A stretch of DNA of 64,000 bases from Glandiceps talaboti (lineage: Eukaryota > Hemichordata > Enteropneusta > Spengelidae). The stretch is from the NCBI RefSeq assembly GCF_964340395.1, contig NC_135555.1:20842447-20906446 (forward strand), given 5' to 3'. The notes under the pieces are model-generated. The model saw only the letters and a program-made list of their open reading frames with translations, did not search any database and was not told where the DNA came from. A program made the translations under genes and the position numbers. Each line of letters begins with the position of its first letter. Positions within the stretch are counted from its first letter, which is position 1. Below, in pieces: positions 59,142 to 64,000 of this stretch.

Positions 59142-62100
59142 ATGAGCATCACCGTGAAGGCGTCGGTAAGAAAGGACTTTGCGCTTGCCTTGAAGGGGTT
59201 CAAGGAAGATGACAAAGACATGTTACGTGAATCAGGAGCCAAAATTACTAAATTTTCTACTAGTTATAAAGTTAACGGCTCACTGTCACAACTCCAGGAC
59301 TTTGCGTATCGGTTAACGTTGTTATCATTGCATCCAAACACGTCAACATCCTACAAAAAGGGCAAGCCAAGTTCAGCTGCTTCAAGCTGTCGACCGAAAA
59401 CACCGAAATCATCAACATATCTGGAAGGTAAGTCTCAGATGATTTTATTCTGGCACAGCGCTAGCTGAACATAATTCATAATTATATGCATAGTACAACA
59501 TGTATAGTAGTACGGCAAAGTGTGGTACGTGATTGTTAGTAGCCTAGACATGAATGTTAACACTGTGCCAAAAATCATATCAAATTTCACATAAACAATA
59601 ACCACATAATTATATACATGTTAATGCAGTGTGATTTTGGTCAAGTTTGGCAGCCATTTTTACGGACGCCTGTACTGTAGCAGCTGAATACTATTTACAC
59701 ATATAATTGTATTGCTGATCACATATATTTACCACTACACACTGTAATTAACTTAGGAAGGATGTCGTTCAGTTTGACTGGATACCGAACAAAGCAGGTT
59801 TTCTCCTGCAAATCCACATGTTTGGCTAAAACACATAGGTAATTATTTACCGTATACGTGGTACTACTAAAATCTCAACATTCCACAGTCATTACTGAAG
59901 TACAAAACAAATTGAAATAGACTAGACCTACAAACTCAATTGACTGTCTAGTGTCACATACGGTCAGCATATACGGGCTACGCCACATGTGATTTCGATG
60001 CTATTATCATGACGACACATCGACATTTTCATGTCGAGTATACACTAATTTGATATCGGTTAATTCGTTATGGAATAGATAATATATCACATTTCGTACA
60101 CATAGCTTTTTAAGGAAGTCTTCAGTAATTACAAGGGGGATGGCTGGGCAAAATTAGGCTCCGGCTGTTGCATAAAATGTGACCCTCCCTCAACTCCGTC
60201 GTGCTAAAAATGGCCCTCCCTCAACTTTCTATCTCTAAAACATGACCCTTCCCCTATTCTAAACATGACTTAAATGTTGTCAGATATGTAAATGGACATG
60301 GGTCCCAGAATCAATGGTAAAGACTTCATCCCACCACTGCCACCAATGTTGAAATTTTTAAAGGCATAGGATAATTTCCCACTACTACCATCATGTGGAT
60401 GTGTGTGAAGGCACTACATTACTAAATACTGGTCAGTGATTAGATCTCATTGGCTGAGCCGAAGGCCACAATTCAACTCCCAGTGATTAGATTGGTACAA
60501 TCCTGACATTGTTGGAAGCGAGGTGAAAATCTCCACACCATTACCCCAAGTATATATCTTACCCAACTGCTCCCGTTTTACATCCGTGAGACCCACTCCT
60601 CTCCTCACACCACAACTGATTATTAATTCTGACTCATTGCATGGTTGTCAGCAGCAATTTGATATAGGGTGATATCATGGGTACCAAACCCTAAGCCTAA
60701 CCATAATCCTAACCCTAACCCTAACCCTAACCAGAATGGCAGCAATGGGATTTGGAACCGGTGGCAGCGATGGGGTGACAAAAAAGAAACAAATTAATGT
60801 AATGTTGGGCAACACAACCAGTCTAATAAAACGTATCCCTCCCCCTAATCCCATTTTCTAAAATATGGCTCTCCTCGAGACCCAATTTGTTAAAAGTGAC
60901 CCCTGTAAATACTGAAGGCTGACTAATATGGATCCATTTCTGACTTGTCTCCAGTTTGTCACAGTTCATGCATATTATCCTGTATTTTACAAACCATTGT
61001 TGGAAAATACCCTCACTCTAGTATTAAACATGCATTTTACAGTGTACATGTCATCATAGGCTTGCTTTGTTATCATGTTTATAATTCAATATTCCTTGAT
61101 GAATTCGTATAATTGAGAGCTTCTAATCCATGCTTTCCTTCTGATTTATGTTTTTCATCAGGAAAACAGGACTTTGAAAAGGTAGGATTATGTCATTAAT
61201 ATTTACCATGTTCTTGTTTATTTGCACTATCTGTCTAATTCCGGCTACGGGTGATCTACATAATTATATCCATAATTAGGTTTGAGTGCAACAATACTCT
61301 TGCCCTGAGACCAAGTTGCCAAATGATTATAATGTTTTAGGAGAGAACGGTGTAGATGCGAATTCAAAACACTTTTTGATTGGATCCGAATTGCTAATCA
61401 CAGACAAAATACATGATACGTAAACAGTGTGACAGCAGAGAGTATTCTTAACTTTGAGGCATGTATATGTGCGTATACTCTATCAAAACGCCTTTGTAAC
61501 GTGCATCTTTTAAGAACACTAACTTGTTTTATTTCATTTTGATGCAGGTTTTTGAAACGTTCACAGTAGAGGTTACTACAAGCTTGGGTTCCCCGACTCA
61601 TAAAAGAATACTTGCTCGTCTTCGGAAAGTAGACATATCCTCGTGCAAGGAATCGTCTGGTTCTTTTCAGTTTACAACAAATTTCGACACCTTGACGGAC
61701 ATCGACGCTGATTTGAACAAGCGTGGCAGAAAGTGTCAACAGAAAGTGTCGGCCATCAGATATGTTTCGTCGCCATCTGTAGTAGGACTCGGAGTGGATA
61801 CAAGAAAGAAACCGGGGCCCTCAATTGCAAGTCTTAATACTTCTACAGTTAAAGCGAGGGCAAGGGAAAAGAAGAAGCTGATGCAAGGAAACATTCGACC
61901 ATCTCATGTGCCTAGTGCCACGGACATCGACATAACAGAATGCCTCCAATCATTACGTTTCCATCAAACGAATGATGTAGGTGTCGAGATATCGTGTTCA
62001 TTTGGCGACATCACTAGGGAGTATGTTGATGTGATTGTCAATGCATCAAATAAATTGTTAAAACATGACGGTGGGGTATCAAAAGCATTGGTTAAAGCTG

Positions 62101-62461
62101 GAGGAAACACCATTCAAACCGAATCGAACCAGCTGATAAAATCCAGAGGTCCTCTCTCAGTTGGTAAACTTTGTCACACAAATGCTGGTACATTACATTG
62201 TAATCATATAATACATGCTGTTGGTCCAAAATGGAAGAAGGGAAATATCACTGCAAAGAAGATACTCCACAACCTATTGCTTGATATACTTGAATATGCA
62301 TCGTACACTTTGGGTGCAAGGTCATTGGCTATTCCCCCGATCAGTGCAGGTGAATACGAAATATGAGTCTTCTATAGTGTATGTAGTCTAGTTACTATAC
62401 GTGTAGTCATTTTAGTTTTCTACAATCTCTCGCGCGCGCGCTGTCTGTTTGTCTGTCTGTC

Positions 62462-62520
<59 letters not shown>

Positions 62521-64000
62521 CCCTCACACACACACACACTCTCTCTCTCTCTCTCTCTCGATGTTTAAACAATTTAATATATTGATACGTTGTAAATAGA
62601 TGATCGTATAGATCGACTATACTAAATCTTATGTGGATAATTGTGCAATTTCGCATGTTACATAAAGTTTACAAAGTTAAGTTTCTCAATCAAACATTAT
62701 GGTTAGTTGATATTAGTCATCAAGTTCATTTCAAAATGCATTTTGTTCATTCAGGTATTTCCCGTATGAATATGATTTGAACACGTGTACCTTATAATAC
62801 TATTGCATCACTAATTTGTTCTTTTTCCTTTCTTTTATCATGGCTTGTTTGTATTCTAACGTTTACTGACTTTTCAATTTTTAATCCACACAGGAACAAA
62901 TGGAATGCCTGATGATGTATGCGCTAGAGTATTTCGTAGTGCTGTGGAAGAGTTTTGTGCTTCGAAGTCCTCAAAAATGACTTTGAGAGACATTCGCATT
63001 TTAACATTAGATAAAGATACTGCGAGAGCCTTTATTCGTGAGTTTTATCATTCATCTCGTAGAGTGAGCTTCGCAGCCAGTGACCCATCGCTTGTAAATG
63101 ACAACTCGTCATTTCCTATGAAAGCACCAGGTAGATCGGTCAATCAACCAAATAATGACCAATATAACTACCATGCTAGCAAATCTCACCAACGTCATTA
63201 TCCAACCAGTGATACAACGTCAGATTTGGGAGCTGTGGGAGGATCTTGGTTTTCTTCGGGCGATAACAGTTTCCCATCGACATCACATCGTCGTTCTGAT
63301 TGGGTAGATATGTACTCTGGGGCGTCTGCTTCCTCGCCTTTGACTACAGCTTCATCGTCGAAAAAGGGGCAAGCACAATTCTCATTGCCGGCGGTTTCAT
63401 CCTCATCTATCGCGGTGTCAGCCGGGAAGGGTGACTGCCAAATCTGTGTAACCGATGACATTTATTTAAAATCCATGAACTGCTGTCAAAATACAATCTG
63501 TGAAGATTGCTTCAATCGTCACTTCGACACTGATGCTAAATGTCCATTCTGTACTAAAATAGTTCTACAAAAAGATGGAGACCAACCTGATGGTACGATG
63601 GTACATAAAGTGAACCTATCAGAAGATCTACCTGGATTTCCAGGCGATGGAACGATCAAAATCTCGTATGATATCCCCGATGGCATCCAAACAGTAAGTT
63701 GAAGAATTTGATCAGGTCTAGTAGTAATACACATACACATACACATCATTTGTTTCTTGGTTATTATAGATTATTCTCACCTTGGTTCCATGGCTATGGT
63801 TATCTTTACACTATGTGACTGTCACAAATTATAATTGAGGGATGCAGTTCCTTAACAATTACTAAACAATAAAAGGCATAGCCTATTTTAAACTATTGGT
63901 TACCGACACAGTATACCTTTGAACTCACCCATTCAAATTTGCGTCCGGTTTACAGAGTTGCCACCCCAACCCTGGTCAACCTTACACAGGTACAAGCAGA
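59142..64000 (+). CDS. Gene C (3' truncated by window): macrodomain-RING-Deltex fusion E3 ligase, at least 651 aa
   Basis: Exons 59142-59427 (acceptor at 59138), 61162-61181 (20-nt microexon), 61548-62349, 62894-63693, 63956-64000 (runs off the window). All joins keep frame. Residues 1-165 KH-like (SGAKITKFSTSYKVNG, SQLQDF as in A), 247-392 macrodomain (FGDITRE, NASN 267-270, DGGVSKAL 276-283, PPISAGTNGMP), 425-545 Ser-rich linker, RING 551-589 (CQIC, MNCCQNTICEDC, CPFC), DTC from about 597, last visible residues CHPNPGQPYTGTSR. Compared with A and B it lacks the RRM-like exon and the DADNF exon: I searched 56.5-59.1 kb and found no equivalent, and the ATG falls in the exon homologous to exon 3 of A/B. 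The missing end should be about 57 codons of DTC plus the short GYPDPTYL exon. Confidence 0.85.
60112..60935. mobile_element. ~0.8 kb element bounded by inverted CAGTATTTACAAGGGG ends, in intron of gene C
   Basis: The left end TCTTCAGTAATTACAAGGGG near 60119 and the right end CCCTGTAAATACTGAAGGCT near 60902 are inverted copies. Both sides are followed inward by CCCTCCC-rich TGACCCTCC units. The middle holds telomere-like repeats. No ORF for a transposase. Confidence 0.5.
60686..60732. repeat. Interstitial telomere-like repeat (CCCTAA)n
   Basis: Degenerate CCCTAAGCCTAACCATAATC then four near-perfect CCTAAC hexamers. The metazoan telomere unit is TTAGGG. Confidence 0.85.
62420..62560. repeat. 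GC, GTCT, CA and CT compound array
   Basis: GCGCGCGC, then (GTCT)n to about 62521, (CA)n and (CT)n, in the macrodomain intron of gene C. Confidence 0.95.

Overview
The window is nuclear DNA from an animal, most likely a marine invertebrate. The genes are spliced with GT-AG introns, the DNA is AT-rich and full of microsatellites and foldback repeats, there are metazoan domains (LDL-receptor class A, Deltex C-terminal, macrodomain), and there is an internal TTAGGG-type telomere-like tract. I cannot name the species or phylum from sequence alone. No bacterial-type operons, rRNA, tRNA or CRISPR arrays were seen.

Region 1 (about 2.3-20.8 kb, minus strand): one multi-exon gene for a secreted, lysine-rich, exon-repeat protein. 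It starts with a signal peptide (ATG at 20730), runs through six phase 0-0 repeat exons (three near-identical 42-codon copies, then diverged copies of 40, 37 and 35 codons), then an acidic/Met-rich exon and an LDLa exon, and continues past the left edge. The three near-identical exons ride on tandem copies of a ~3.35 kb genomic unit. A 2160 bp terminal-inverted-repeat element sits in one copy, and the paralogous copy shows the empty site.

Region 2 (about 20.8-34.4 kb): gene-poor. It holds trinucleotide and tetranucleotide arrays, a ~0.55 kb segmental duplication, dispersed repeats, and one short two-exon coiled-coil-like gene (29724-30828) whose frame is interrupted twice.

Region 3 (about 34.4 kb to the right edge, plus strand): three tandem paralogues (here A, B and C). 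Each encodes in one polypeptide a KH/RRM-like N-terminal part, a macrodomain, a Ser-rich linker, a RING finger and a Deltex C-terminal (DTC) domain. I rebuilt them exon by exon: A has 7 coding exons (766 aa), B has 8 (725 aa) and C at least 5 (at least 651 aa, cut by the window end). All reconstructed exons join in frame, and splice phases match between copies. In vertebrates the closest arrangement is split between two partner proteins, DTX3L (RING-DTC E3) and PARP9 (macrodomains), so each gene here looks like a fused ADP-ribose reader plus ubiquitin ligase. The presumed promoter of every copy carries an NF-kB/Rel consensus site (34472-34482, 48702-48712, 57775-57784), which suggests a Rel-controlled, possibly immune, tandem gene family. 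The copies differ in their ADP-ribose pocket, in a microexon (absent in A, 11 nt in B, 20 nt in C) and in the N-terminus (C lacks the first two coding exons), which suggests functional divergence.

The remaining DNA is repeats: tetranucleotide arrays, a 24-bp intronic satellite, several foldback elements and at least four dispersed repeat families.
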